Positions 1 to 7,891 of a DNA stretch of 64,000 nucleotides are shown in pieces. This DNA is from Diplocloster agilis. GTDB lineage: Bacteria; Bacillota; Clostridia; Lachnospirales; Lachnospiraceae. The DNA is taken from contig NZ_JAHQCW010000024.1 in NCBI RefSeq assembly GCF_019042275.1, forward strand, positions 29,559 through 93,558. Direction: 5' to 3'. The notes beneath the pieces are model-generated. The model searched no databases, was not told where the DNA came from, and saw only the letters and a program-made list of their open reading frames with translations. Position numbers and translations under genes: made by a program. The number at the start of each line of letters is the position of its first letter. Within the stretch, counting starts at the first letter, position 1.

Positions 1-145
1 CGATCCCCCGGTTGTCAAATTTGGGGCTGAGCAGCGCATGTATGATCGCATAGGGATCATCGGCCTCATTTTTTACATCGGAATCGATAATCAGCCGGAT
101 TCTTTTCCCTTCCGGTATCTTATAGTCGTATTCATCGTAAATCAT
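1..145 (-). CDS. Nucleoside hydrolase-like protein, N-terminal fragment cut by window edge
   Basis: Only the first 48 codons are inside the window; the gene runs off the left edge. The readable N-terminus has an IIDSDVKNEADDPYAIIHAL stretch, which matches the Asp-rich calcium-binding start of the inosine/uridine-preferring nucleoside hydrolase fold (N-ribohydrolases), in the variant with an Asn-Glu-Ala before the Asp pair. It starts 2 nt after the stop of the permease gene, so it is translated as the next gene of the sugar-transport operon. That suggests a cytoplasmic hydrolase acting on an imported glycoside. The true substrate cannot be judged from this fragment, and members of this fold also include non-nucleoside N-glycosidases. 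Confidence 0.6.
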   Translation of the reverse strand, partial: MIYDEYDYKIPEGKRIRLIIDSDVKNEADDPYAIIHALLSPKFDNRGI

Positions 146-147
146 TG

Positions 148-978
148 TCACGCCTTAACGGCTCCAGCCATTCCTTCCACGAACTGACGCTGGAACACAA
201 TGTAAATAATCAGGATTGGTATGATGGAAACCAGCACACCTGCGCTTAACAGACCGTAATCCGTACTGAATTCTCCCATAAAGCTCAAAAGCCCGTTGGG
301 TACCGTCTTCATGGTATCCTTGGTAATCAGTACGCTCTGGAGTAAGAATTCGTTCCAGGTGTTCAGGAAATCCAGGATAAACATAGTCGCCACTGCTGGT
401 TTTGCTACCGGCATGATAATGTTGGCGTAAAGCCTGTATTTTCCGCATCCGTCGATGGCCGCCGCCTCATCCAGTTCATTCGGTATGGATCGGAAAAATC
501 CGCGGAAGACCAGTGTTCCCAATGGAATTCCAAAACCGATATAGGTAAAGATCAGGCACAGATATGTATTATTCAGATGCAGTCTGGAGTACATAATATT
601 TAACGGAATCAGCGCCATCTGTACCGGCAGCATCATTCCGACCAGGATAAAGATAAACAGCGCGTTGCTGTGGGGAAGCTTCATTCTGGTCAATGCAAAT
701 GCGCACATCGAAGAGATCAGCACTCCCAGCGGAACCTTGATCAGACATACCATGATACCGTTTGCCATGAATCTGCCGAGATTTCCGTTTGTCCAGGCTT
801 TCGAGAAGTTACTCCACTGAATCGTATCCGGGATGGAAAACAGATTCAGGTTTGAAAAGAATTCACTGGTGCTTCTGATTGCAGACAGGAACAGCATGAC
901 CAAAGGAATGACCCAGATCAACGCTACCAGTGTCAGCACGATATAAAAGAGGATTTTCTTAATACTTTTTTTCTTCAC
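148..978 (-). CDS. Carbohydrate ABC transporter permease, MalG type
   Basis: A 276-aa inner-membrane permease of the CUT1 sugar ABC family (binding-protein-dependent transport, MalG side). About six hydrophobic segments are visible, beginning at residues 8-30. The cytoplasmic EAA loop reads ELDEAAAIDGCGKYRLYANI, the contact site for the ATPase. The start is GTG with an upstream GGAG. It lies 16 nt downstream of the MalF-type partner and 2 nt upstream of the hydrolase-like gene. No ATPase gene is present in this cassette, so the pair presumably uses a shared MsmK-type ATPase encoded elsewhere, as is common in Firmicutes. Confidence 0.93.
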   Translation of the reverse strand: MKKKSIKKILFYIVLTLVALIWVIPLVMLFLSAIRSTSEFFSNLNLFSIPDTIQWSNFSKAWTNGNLGRFMANGIMVCLIKVPLGVLISSMCAFALTRMKLPHSNALFIFILVGMMLPVQMALIPLNIMYSRLHLNNTYLCLIFTYIGFGIPLGTLVFRGFFRSIPNELDEAAAIDGCGKYRLYANIIMPVAKPAVATMFILDFLNTWNEFLLQSVLITKDTMKTVPNGLLSFMGEFSTDYGLLSAGVLVSIIPILIIYIVFQRQFVEGMAGAVKA

Positions 979-994
979 TTTCCACCGCTCCCAT

Positions 995-1864
995 CTAGTC
1001 TTCTTTTGTGGAGTATATTACATACGGAACAATGATCACCATCATGATCGCCATCATAACCGTAGCGACAGCGCTTCCTGCCCCCAGGCTATTGTAAGAG
1101 AAGGTCTGGTTATACATGTACGTGGCCAGTGTCTGCGTGGCATTCGCCGGCCCGCTGTCCGTCATTACATAGACAATATCGTACACCTTCATGGATGCGA
1201 TGATCTGTGTTGCCAGTACGATTACAAAAGTTTCTTTCAGCATCGGAACGATAACCCGGATGAACAGGTTGAACTTTCCGGCTCCGTCAATTCTGGCCGC
1301 TTCCAGGACATCCGACGACATAGTCTGCAGTCCTGCCAGGAAGTATAACATCGGCTGCCCAAGGCCCTGCCACAGCGCCGCGATGAACACACAGTACAGC
1401 GCGATTTTTGGATTGGACAGGTAGGCGCCCTTTAAGGAATCCAGTCCCAGCGCGTCCAGGAATGTATTGATCATACCGAAGTTGGGGTTATACATCCATT
1501 TCCAGATAATACCTACGATGATCCAGGACAGCATGTAGGGGAAATAGAAGATCGACCGGTAAACGATACGCCCTTTAAAACGATTATTCAGCACCAGTGC
1601 CAGGAGCAGCGCCAGTACCACTGTGATACAGACGGTCAGGACGATCCATATGATATTATTTTTCAGGGCAATCCGAAAGACCGCGTCGTTGGTAAATAAA
1701 TTCACATAGTTTTTGATGCCTATGAATTTTTTCTCTGAAATTCCGTTCCAGTCAAAAAAGCTTAAGATCACGGAATAAAAGGTCGGAAAAACAATGATGA
1801 TAAAATAGATGATCAAAGCCGGAGCCAAAAAAGATAGTGTTTTCAGCCGTTCCTTCGTCTTCAA
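995..1864 (-). CDS. Carbohydrate ABC transporter permease, MalF type
   Basis: A 289-aa permease of the CUT1 family (MalF/UgpA side). It has an N-terminal TM at about residues 14-34 and a conserved EAA loop (VLEAARIDGAGKFNLFIRVI). The most plausible start is a TTG codon 8 nt after a GGGAGG ribosome site. It is the first permease after the binding protein, from which it is separated by a 98-nt gap holding a strong stem-loop. It forms the heterodimeric membrane channel with the MalG-type partner that follows. Substrate is unknown; the cassette's kinase and the GH51/GH29 enzymes suggest a plant or mucin oligosaccharide component. Confidence 0.93.
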   Translation of the reverse strand: MKTKERLKTLSFLAPALIIYFIIIVFPTFYSVILSFFDWNGISEKKFIGIKNYVNLFTNDAVFRIALKNNIIWIVLTVCITVVLALLLALVLNNRFKGRIVYRSIFYFPYMLSWIIVGIIWKWMYNPNFGMINTFLDALGLDSLKGAYLSNPKIALYCVFIAALWQGLGQPMLYFLAGLQTMSSDVLEAARIDGAGKFNLFIRVIVPMLKETFVIVLATQIIASMKVYDIVYVMTDSGPANATQTLATYMYNQTFSYNSLGAGSAVATVMMAIMMVIIVPYVIYSTKED

Positions 1865-1894
1865 CTTGTGAACCTCCCATCTGTGTTAATACGC

Positions 1895-1940
1895 GGGCCT
1901 TTGCCCTTCAATAGGACTCCTATTGAAACAGCAAAGGCCC
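1895..1940 (-). promoter_or_regulatory. Intercistronic stem-loop between binding protein and permease genes
   Basis: A near-perfect inverted repeat: outer arms GGGCCTTTGC/GCAAAGGCCC and inner arms TTCAATAGGA/TCCTATTGAA. It lies between the binding-protein stop and the permease start. No long U-run follows, so it is better read as an mRNA-stabilising or partial-attenuation hairpin that raises binding protein over permease levels than as a full terminator. Confidence 0.75.
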
Positions 1941-1962
1941 TGCATATATTCATCTGCCTATA

Positions 1963-3315
1963 TTACTTATTTGCCGCTTTGTAAGAATCAATGGCAGCCT
2001 GAATCTGCGCACCTGCCTGAGAGGGTTCGATGCTTCCCAGCAATACCGCCTCTTCCGTAGCGAATACAACATCCATGATTTCGTTCGGAACGTTCTGGTC
2101 GGTGGTGGTATAGCTTCCGGCTTCGTCGATCATTTCCAGAAGGCCGTCTGCCAGTGCCATGGAATCGGAAAGTTTCGCGCCTGCTACAGCGGTGGGCTGC
2201 TCAATGGATGCATGGGCTGCCAGGCTTTCGTCACTGTAGTAGTAATCCCAGAACAGCATAGCTGCTTCAAACTGGTCATCGGTCAGGTTCTTGTTGAACT
2301 GTGTAGTTTTTACATAGGAAGAGATTCTTCCGGTTTTTCCATCCTGTCCGGTAGGCAGTGCAAAGAAGGAATACTGGGATGTATCATATCCGTTAGCCAC
2401 TACGTCGGAGGCCATACCGGAGTTGTCCATTACCATGGCGCTGCTGCCGCTGAATACATACATTTTGGCGTTGTTGGCGTCTTCTGTTACATATCCGTCG
2501 ATGAAGTAACCTTTGTCGCCCCAGTCTTTTAATTTTGCAAATGCATTAGTCACTGCTTCTGATTTGGACCAGTCTGCTTCCAGAGCGTTCAGTGCGTCAT
2601 GCTCTTCCGGTCCTGCGTAGTACTCAAGCAGAGCTTCCAGATATCTGAAAATGTGCCATCCGCCTGTGGAGAAGGAAGCCTGGCCGTTTTCTTTCAGAGT
2701 TGCGCATACCTGTTCCAGTTCTTCAAATGTAGTCGGAACCTTCAGGCCGTATTGATCAAAAATGTCTGTCCGGTACCACAATACTAATCCGGTGTAAACC
2801 TGAGGGAAGGCAATGATCTTGCCGTCATCTGTTTTACACAGGTCCAGAGCGGACTTCACATATTTGTTTTCCCAATCGTGTTCTGCTGCATAGGCGGACA
2901 GATCGTAGCAAAGGTCAGCGGACGCATAGTAATTCGCGTAATTATAACCGCCCCAGTTGTACCACATATCCGGCAGGGTTCCTGAGGAAGCCGCTACCTT
3001 GGTATTTGTCTTGATATCATCCGTTGAATAGAAGGTCGGCTCGATCTTGATATTCGGATACAGCTTTGCAAAGTCTGCAATTACCTGCTCGTCCGCATCT
3101 TTGTGCCAGGTAGGAGACCAGAAGGTCAGGGTTACTTCTTTATCAAACTTCGCGCCGTCTGCGGAATCAGACGCATCGGCCGGAGCCTGTGTCTGCTCTG
3201 CGGCAGGCTCTTTGGAAGCCTCGGGCTGTGCTGCTTCCTCTTTGGATCCGCAGCCGGCCAACATAGAAGCCATCATAGTCAAGACTAATGTACATGCTAG
3301 TAATCTTTTTTTCAT
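1963..3315 (-). CDS. Extracellular sugar-binding lipoprotein (ABC family 1)
   Basis: A 450-aa solute-binding lipoprotein. The start at 3315 is chosen because AGGAGG sits 8 nt upstream; a longer frame would add 11 residues before the ribosome site. Residues 1-21 are a lipoprotein signal with lipobox LAGC, the acylated Cys being residue 22. An Ala/Glu/Gln-rich linker follows to about residue 50, then the two-lobe fold beginning EVTLTFWSPTWHKDADEQVI. It captures the substrate at the cell surface and delivers it to the two permeases downstream. It is the first gene after promoter 3473-3501, while the regulator and kinase are upstream on the same strand. Confidence 0.93.
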   Translation of the reverse strand: MKKRLLACTLVLTMMASMLAGCGSKEEAAQPEASKEPAAEQTQAPADASDSADGAKFDKEVTLTFWSPTWHKDADEQVIADFAKLYPNIKIEPTFYSTDDIKTNTKVAASSGTLPDMWYNWGGYNYANYYASADLCYDLSAYAAEHDWENKYVKSALDLCKTDDGKIIAFPQVYTGLVLWYRTDIFDQYGLKVPTTFEELEQVCATLKENGQASFSTGGWHIFRYLEALLEYYAGPEEHDALNALEADWSKSEAVTNAFAKLKDWGDKGYFIDGYVTEDANNAKMYVFSGSSAMVMDNSGMASDVVANGYDTSQYSFFALPTGQDGKTGRISSYVKTTQFNKNLTDDQFEAAMLFWDYYYSDESLAAHASIEQPTAVAGAKLSDSMALADGLLEMIDEAGSYTTTDQNVPNEIMDVVFATEEAVLLGSIEPSQAGAQIQAAIDSYKAANK

Positions 3316-3434
3316 TTCTTTCCCTCCTGCGTTTTCGCATTTCATCAATTATTATTTCATTTTTTTGAAACAGCAGCCTTATCCGGCGCCTGACAAAGCC
3401 TTGCTGTCTCCCCACAGAATCATTTGGCGAAATT

Positions 3435-3446
3435 GCACATTTGCTC
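3435..3446. promoter_or_regulatory. Putative SorC-family operator, downstream of transport promoter
   Basis: GCACATTTGCTC lies about 20-30 nt downstream of the predicted transcription start of the transport operon. The same 12-mer occurs, on the opposite strand, at 6086-6097 in front of the kinase gene. The exact match in two promoter regions flanking the regulator gene is the evidence. Confidence 0.55.
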
Positions 3447-3472
3447 AATTCTTTTGCCTTTTCTCCAAACGT

Positions 3473-3501
3473 ATTGTAACATTTTCTCACTTATTTGGCA
3501 A
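3473..3501 (-). promoter_or_regulatory. Predicted sigma-A promoter of the sugar-binding/permease operon
   Basis: On the minus strand TTGCCA (3496-3501), a 17-nt spacer and TACAAT (3473-3478). It sits about 160 nt upstream of the binding-protein start and is bracketed by the two predicted operators. Confidence 0.65.
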
Positions 3502-3512
3502 CACGCTTAAAA

Positions 3513-3557
3513 AATAAGCACATATGTTACTTTTTTACTGCAACATTTGTGCTTATT
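3513..3557. promoter_or_regulatory. Large inverted repeat, putative SorC operator upstream of -35
   Basis: Arms AATAAGCACATATGTT (3513-3528) and AACATTTGTGCTTATT (3542-3557) are inverted copies differing at one base, with 13 nt between. Each arm contains the GCACA-N-ATGT core also seen at 6148-6159. The site lies between the regulator gene's stop codon and the -35 element of the transport promoter, a position that fits SorC/DeoR-type regulators. Confidence 0.65.
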
Positions 3558-3575
3558 TCAAGCATTTCACCTCAT

Positions 3576-4532
3576 TTATGACAGTTTGACCATTTTTTCC
3601 GCCGTCGAGCTGTCCGAAATCAGCACATCCACGAAGCCGCCCTTGATCGCTCCCAGCAGAGCTTCCGCCTTCACCTCACCGGTGGCCACAACAATGACTT
3701 CCTTTATCTTACGGATATCCTCCAGTTCAATCCCCACACATCTGCGGTTCCAGGCATTGTCCAGAATCTTACCGTCCTTATTGAAGAATCTGGCCCCCAG
3801 ACAGCCGATGGCTCCCTGGTCCCGAATCTCATCGAACATCTCTTTCGTCATATACCCCAGCCATGGATTGGAGTCCGTTACCTTCTCAAGCGTACCGATA
3901 CTGGTGAGAACGATATCCGCATGGGTAGCCAACGACAGGGTACTCGCCACATTCTTATCCTTCATGATCTGATTCTTCACGTAAATATCCGGCACAAACA
4001 GCGGGGAATTCAGCCCGTAGACGATCCCTCCGTATTTGGATGCCAGCCGGTTGGCGATATTGTCGCTGTTGCTCATCAGATTCGTGGTAGCCGCCGATCC
4101 CATAATCTGTACGATATCGATGGGGATCTCCTCCACATCGGTGATCGCCTCCACTGTCCGGCGGATCGTCCCGCCCCAGGAGATTCCCACGATCATTTTC
4201 CGGTTGATCTTTTCTTTCAGCAGCGCCGCCGCCAGTTTTACCACGCCGTCCCTTACTTCCTCTTCCGTCTTCTGGCCGCTGTTGTAGAGCTGCACTTCCT
4301 TTAAATGAAACCGCTCCTTTAAGCGCTCCTCGAAGGAGTGATTCCTTTCCAGGATGTGATTGATGCGGAATTCCACCACCCCCATCTCATGAGCCTTTTT
4401 CAGAATTCTGGAAATCCTGGCTCTGGACAAGTACAGTTGGTTCCCGATCTCCTCCTGCGTCATATCCTTCTCATAATACATGGAGGCCACTTCCGTCATA
4501 AGGCTTAACTGCACCATTTCCTTCTTGTTCAT
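3576..4532 (-). CDS. SorC/DeoR-family transcriptional regulator with sugar-binding domain
   Basis: 318 aa. A helix-turn-helix at about residues 22-55 (MTQEEIGNQLYLSRARISRI) is followed by the SorC sugar-phosphate-binding domain from about residue 60 to the end. The domain has the NagB/RpiA-like glycine-rich ISWGGTIRR loop and a C-terminal VVATGEVKAEALLGAIKGGF segment. A good GGAGGGG site precedes the ATG. These regulators bind a phosphorylated sugar and control adjacent catabolic genes. Here it lies between the FGGY kinase, whose product could be the effector, and the importer, and repeated GCACA-N-ATGT sites occur at both promoters. It is probably co-transcribed with the kinase, 40 nt upstream. 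Confidence 0.92.
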   Translation of the reverse strand: MNKKEMVQLSLMTEVASMYYEKDMTQEEIGNQLYLSRARISRILKKAHEMGVVEFRINHILERNHSFEERLKERFHLKEVQLYNSGQKTEEEVRDGVVKLAAALLKEKINRKMIVGISWGGTIRRTVEAITDVEEIPIDIVQIMGSAATTNLMSNSDNIANRLASKYGGIVYGLNSPLFVPDIYVKNQIMKDKNVASTLSLATHADIVLTSIGTLEKVTDSNPWLGYMTKEMFDEIRDQGAIGCLGARFFNKDGKILDNAWNRRCVGIELEDIRKIKEVIVVATGEVKAEALLGAIKGGFVDVLISDSSTAEKMVKLS

Positions 4533-4572
4533 CTCATTCCCCTCCTTACCGCGTTTTCAGGATCTCAAACCG

Positions 4573-6045
4573 TCATACATCCTCTAACGCCCGGTACAAC
4601 CGCTTCCTCTTTTGTATCATCTCCCGGTAGATCTGTGTGTTCTCCCGTACCGGGCTATAGCTGTCTTTCCCTGCGGCCAGCAGCTTTTCCGCTTCCTTAG
4701 GCCCTTTCACAATCCCAAACGCCATGGCGGCGCTTAAGAACGCTCCCTTCGCCGTAGCCTCCGGGTCCTGCCCCAGCAGCAGCGTGCGGCCGCAGGCGTC
4801 CGCCTGTATCTGGTTGAACAGCTCGCTCTTCGTCAATCCTCCGGACAGGCAGACCTTCGATGCCGGCCCCGTATATTCCTCTATCACCGACAGGTTTTCC
4901 GCCGTCTCAAGAGCGATTCCCTCCAGCAGCGCCCGGGCAAAATCTCCTCTGGTATTCTGCAGGGTCACATTCAGGAAACTTCCGGTGGCGCGGCTGTTCC
5001 AGTCCGGTGAACCTCTTCCCTGAAAATAGGGGAGCACAATGATTCCTTTCGAGCCCACCGGAGACTGCCAGGCCTCCCGGTTCACCTTCTGTATTCCCTC
5101 TTCCTTCTCGTCGTAAAACTCCCGGAAGAACCATTCATATAAAATAGCCGACGACAGCATACTGGCTTCCACTATGTACTGCCCCTGAACCGCGGAGACA
5201 TTGCACAGAAAACGCATATCCGGATCCAGCACCGGTTCCCCGGAGCAGGCGATCAGATAGGCCCCCGTTCCCGTAGTGGCCTGGACGCTGCCGCTCTCCA
5301 TCACGCCGGCTCCCAGGGCCCCGCACTGCTGGTCACCGCCTGCCGTCACCACAGGCGTTCCCTCCGCCAATCCGCAGGCCGCGGCAAAGGCAGGTGTCAG
5401 ACGGCCCAGAACCGAGCCCTGCGGGATCAGCGGACACAGCTTCTCCCGGTCAAGCCCAAACAGGCGAAGCATCTGATCATCCCATTCCAGATCCCGGATA
5501 TTCATGAGCCCCGTACGGCTCCCATAAGTGTAATCACTGGCCCATACGCCGGTCATTTTATAGTGAAGGTAATCGGCCACCGTAGCGATCAGCGCGGCTT
5601 TCTTATAGATATCCGGCATCTGCCTTTTCATCCACGCGGCTTTCACTCCGGAAAATACGGGATACAGCCGGACGCCGGTATGTTCATAGACCTGTCTTTC
5701 ACAGTCTTTCAACTCTTCGCATACGCCGGCGGCCCGTTTGTCCTGCCACATGACGATCTCACTTAAAGGTTCCCCCTCCCGGTCCACCGCCAGCACGCAG
5801 GACCTCAGCGCCGTGGTCGTGATCCCGATCACAGGGATTCCCCTCTTTGCGGCGGCCTCCCCGCATGTCCTGACCACTTCGGTCAGATGATCCAGGTAGA
5901 CTTCCGCTTTTTGTTTCACACAACAATCCGATTCATAGATCGGAATACTTCCCACCGAAGTTTTAAAAATCATATTCCCGTCAAGGTCATACAGGATGCC
6001 TCTCATATTGGAGGTTCCCACATCAACTGCCAATACTGCTTCCAT
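4573..6045 (-). CDS. FGGY-family carbohydrate kinase (xylulokinase/gluconokinase-like)
   Basis: 490 aa from the second of two adjacent ATG codons, which has the better distance (6 nt) from AGGAG. The N-terminal ATP-fold begins AVDVGTSNMRGILYD. TTTALRSCVLAVD and MWQDKRA follow, and the second domain has the phosphate-binding TAGGDQQCGALGAGV and the C-terminal CLSGGLTKSELFNQIQADA. It phosphorylates a free sugar or sugar alcohol in the cytoplasm after import. The length fits xylulokinase or gluconokinase subfamilies rather than the longer L-ribulokinases; the exact substrate is not assigned. It is the first gene of the minus-strand run, under its own promoter with SorC-like sites. Confidence 0.88.
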   Translation of the reverse strand: MEAVLAVDVGTSNMRGILYDLDGNMIFKTSVGSIPIYESDCCVKQKAEVYLDHLTEVVRTCGEAAAKRGIPVIGITTTALRSCVLAVDREGEPLSEIVMWQDKRAAGVCEELKDCERQVYEHTGVRLYPVFSGVKAAWMKRQMPDIYKKAALIATVADYLHYKMTGVWASDYTYGSRTGLMNIRDLEWDDQMLRLFGLDREKLCPLIPQGSVLGRLTPAFAAACGLAEGTPVVTAGGDQQCGALGAGVMESGSVQATTGTGAYLIACSGEPVLDPDMRFLCNVSAVQGQYIVEASMLSSAILYEWFFREFYDEKEEGIQKVNREAWQSPVGSKGIIVLPYFQGRGSPDWNSRATGSFLNVTLQNTRGDFARALLEGIALETAENLSVIEEYTGPASKVCLSGGLTKSELFNQIQADACGRTLLLGQDPEATAKGAFLSAAMAFGIVKGPKEAEKLLAAGKDSYSPVRENTQIYREMIQKRKRLYRALEDV

Positions 6046-6085
6046 CATCTTCTCCTCTTAATCGTGCAACTTTTCGGCTATATAT

Positions 6086-6097
6086 GAGCAAATGTGC
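6086..6097. promoter_or_regulatory. Putative SorC operator in the kinase/GH51 divergent region
   Basis: GAGCAAATGTGC is the reverse complement of the 12-mer at 3435-3446. It lies in the leader of the kinase gene, about 30-40 nt downstream of the predicted start of transcription, mirroring the arrangement at the transport promoter. Confidence 0.55.
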
Positions 6098-6132
6098 CTT
6101 TTTTGGTTTAGATATGGATTATTTATGCAATT

Positions 6133-6161
6133 ATGTTATCATATAAAGCACAGATGTGCAA
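6133..6161 (-). promoter_or_regulatory. Predicted promoter of the FGGY kinase gene with overlapping operator
   Basis: On the minus strand TTGCAC (6156-6161), 17 nt, TAACAT (6133-6138). The near-palindrome GCACAGATGTGC (6148-6159) overlaps the -35 box and shares the GCACA-N-ATGT core with the SorC-like inverted repeat at 3513-3557. The intergenic stretch must also hold a plus-strand promoter for the GH51 gene, but no clear one is visible. Confidence 0.55.
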
Positions 6162-6198
6162 GTTGTTTCATTTGAAAATAAGGAGAAGGAGAAGAGTT

Positions 6199-7761
6199 GT
6201 GAAATCGTCGAAAATAATTCTGGATCGATCTTATGTAGTTGGCAAAATTGACAACCGGCTTTTCGGCTCATTTGTGGAGCATCTGGGGCGCTGCGTCTAT
6301 GAAGGGCTGTATGAGCCGTCGCACCCCCTGGCAGACGAACTGGGATTCCGAAAAGATGTGCTGGACATGGTCCGGGATCTGGGCATATCCCTGATCCGTT
6401 ATCCCGGAGGCAATTTCGTATCAGGTTTTCACTGGGAAGACTCGGTAGGCCCTGTCTCGCAGCGTCCCCGCCGTCTGGATCTGGCCTGGAAGACGACAGA
6501 GAGCAATGAAGTGGGCCTCCATGAATTTGCCGCCTTTTGTAAAAAAGCCGGCGCGTCGCTTATGTATTCGGTTAATCTGGGCACCCGCGGAGCCGACGAC
6601 GCCAGGAATGTGGTGGAGTACGCGAATCATGCCGGCGGAACTTACTGGTCCGACCTGCGTATCAAAAACGGCGCCGAGAAACCCTTCGGCATCCCGCTGT
6701 GGTGCCTGGGCAATGAGATGGACGCCGCCTGGCAGACGGGGCAGAAGAGCGCTCAGGAATACGGCCGCCTGGCCAGAGAATCCGCCAAAGTCATGAAGCT
6801 GGTTGACCCCGGTATCGAGCTGGTCGTATGCGGTTCCACCGGTCCTGTGATCGAGACCTTCGGCGACTGGGAGCTGACCGTGCTGGACGAGTGCTACGAC
6901 TATGTCGATTACGTGTCCCTGCACCGGTATTATGAAAACCCGGAACATGATACCGCCAGTTTTCTGGCCAACACGCTGGATATGGAGGACTTCATCCACA
7001 CGGTGGCCTGCATCTGCGACACGGTGAAAGGGAAGAAACACAGGAAAAAGAAACTGAACCTCTCCTTCGATGAGTGGAACGTATGGTATCACACCAAAGG
7101 ACAGGACGAAGAGCTGATCGCAGCGGACCGTTGGGGACAGGCGCTGCCTCTGTTACAGGATGTCTATAACTTTGAAGACGCCCTGGTCGTCGGGCTGATG
7201 CTGATCACCCTGTTAAAGCACGCGGACCGGATCAAAATCTCCTGCCTGGCACAGTTAGTCAACGTCATCGCCCCGATCATGACGGAAAAAGGCGGCGGCA
7301 CATGGGCCCAGACCATCTTCTATCCCTTCATGCATGTGGCAAAATACGCAAAGGATACGGATGTCCTGATGACTCTGATCGATACCCCTCTGTACGACTG
7401 TAAGAAATATACCTCGGTTCCGTATCTGGACGGGGTTGCCGTTATGGCCGTTGACGCGCAGACCGGAGCCTGCAGGGAGGTCACTTTGTTCTGTGTCAGC
7501 CGGGACCCTGATGAGGAACATACGGTAACGCTGGATCTGCGCTCCTTCGGTTCCCTGTCCCTTAAGGAACATATCCTGCTGCATCATGATAATGTAAACG
7601 CCTGCAATACGCAGTCCGATCCGTTTCGTGTAGCACCCGCGCCCGGCCCGGGAGGAACTGTGGAAGACCAGACCGCGGTTCTTCGCGTCCCCGCTTTGAG
7701 CTGGAATGTTTTCCGGTTTACCGCGTGCGAACAAGAATTCGAACAGAAACCAGATAAGTAA
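6199..7761 (+). CDS. Alpha-L-arabinofuranosidase, GH51
   Basis: 520 aa from a GTG start that follows AAGGAG by about 7 nt; the longer frame upstream lacks a ribosome site. The GH51 TIM barrel is recognised from FGSFVEHLGRCVYEGLYEP near the start, the acid/base Glu in CLGNEMDAAW (Glu173) and the nucleophile Glu in FDEWNVWY (Glu292). A C-terminal beta-sandwich follows from about residue 400. There is no signal peptide, so it removes terminal arabinofuranosyl residues from imported short oligosaccharides inside the cell. It is divergent from the kinase gene and followed by the fucosidase. Confidence 0.93.
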   Translation: MKSSKIILDRSYVVGKIDNRLFGSFVEHLGRCVYEGLYEPSHPLADELGFRKDVLDMVRDLGISLIRYPGGNFVSGFHWEDSVGPVSQRPRRLDLAWKTTESNEVGLHEFAAFCKKAGASLMYSVNLGTRGADDARNVVEYANHAGGTYWSDLRIKNGAEKPFGIPLWCLGNEMDAAWQTGQKSAQEYGRLARESAKVMKLVDPGIELVVCGSTGPVIETFGDWELTVLDECYDYVDYVSLHRYYENPEHDTASFLANTLDMEDFIHTVACICDTVKGKKHRKKKLNLSFDEWNVWYHTKGQDEELIAADRWGQALPLLQDVYNFEDALVVGLMLITLLKHADRIKISCLAQLVNVIAPIMTEKGGGTWAQTIFYPFMHVAKYAKDTDVLMTLIDTPLYDCKKYTSVPYLDGVAVMAVDAQTGACREVTLFCVSRDPDEEHTVTLDLRSFGSLSLKEHILLHHDNVNACNTQSDPFRVAPAPGPGGTVEDQTAVLRVPALSWNVFRFTACEQEFEQKPDK

Positions 7762-7891
7762 AGCCGGAACGCTCTGCCCGCAGCAGGCCCCGTACGCGGT
7801 ATCTTCCTTACTGCCGCTGTGCGATCCACGCGAAGCCTGTTAAGCAACATGTACTATAGACCAACGTATTCGATTGAAAGGAGAATTACTC

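Noticed and set aside
6421..7092. 223-codon frame opposite the GH51 gene
   Set aside because: It is the antisense shadow of a well-supported glycosidase with catalytic motifs, and has no ribosome site.
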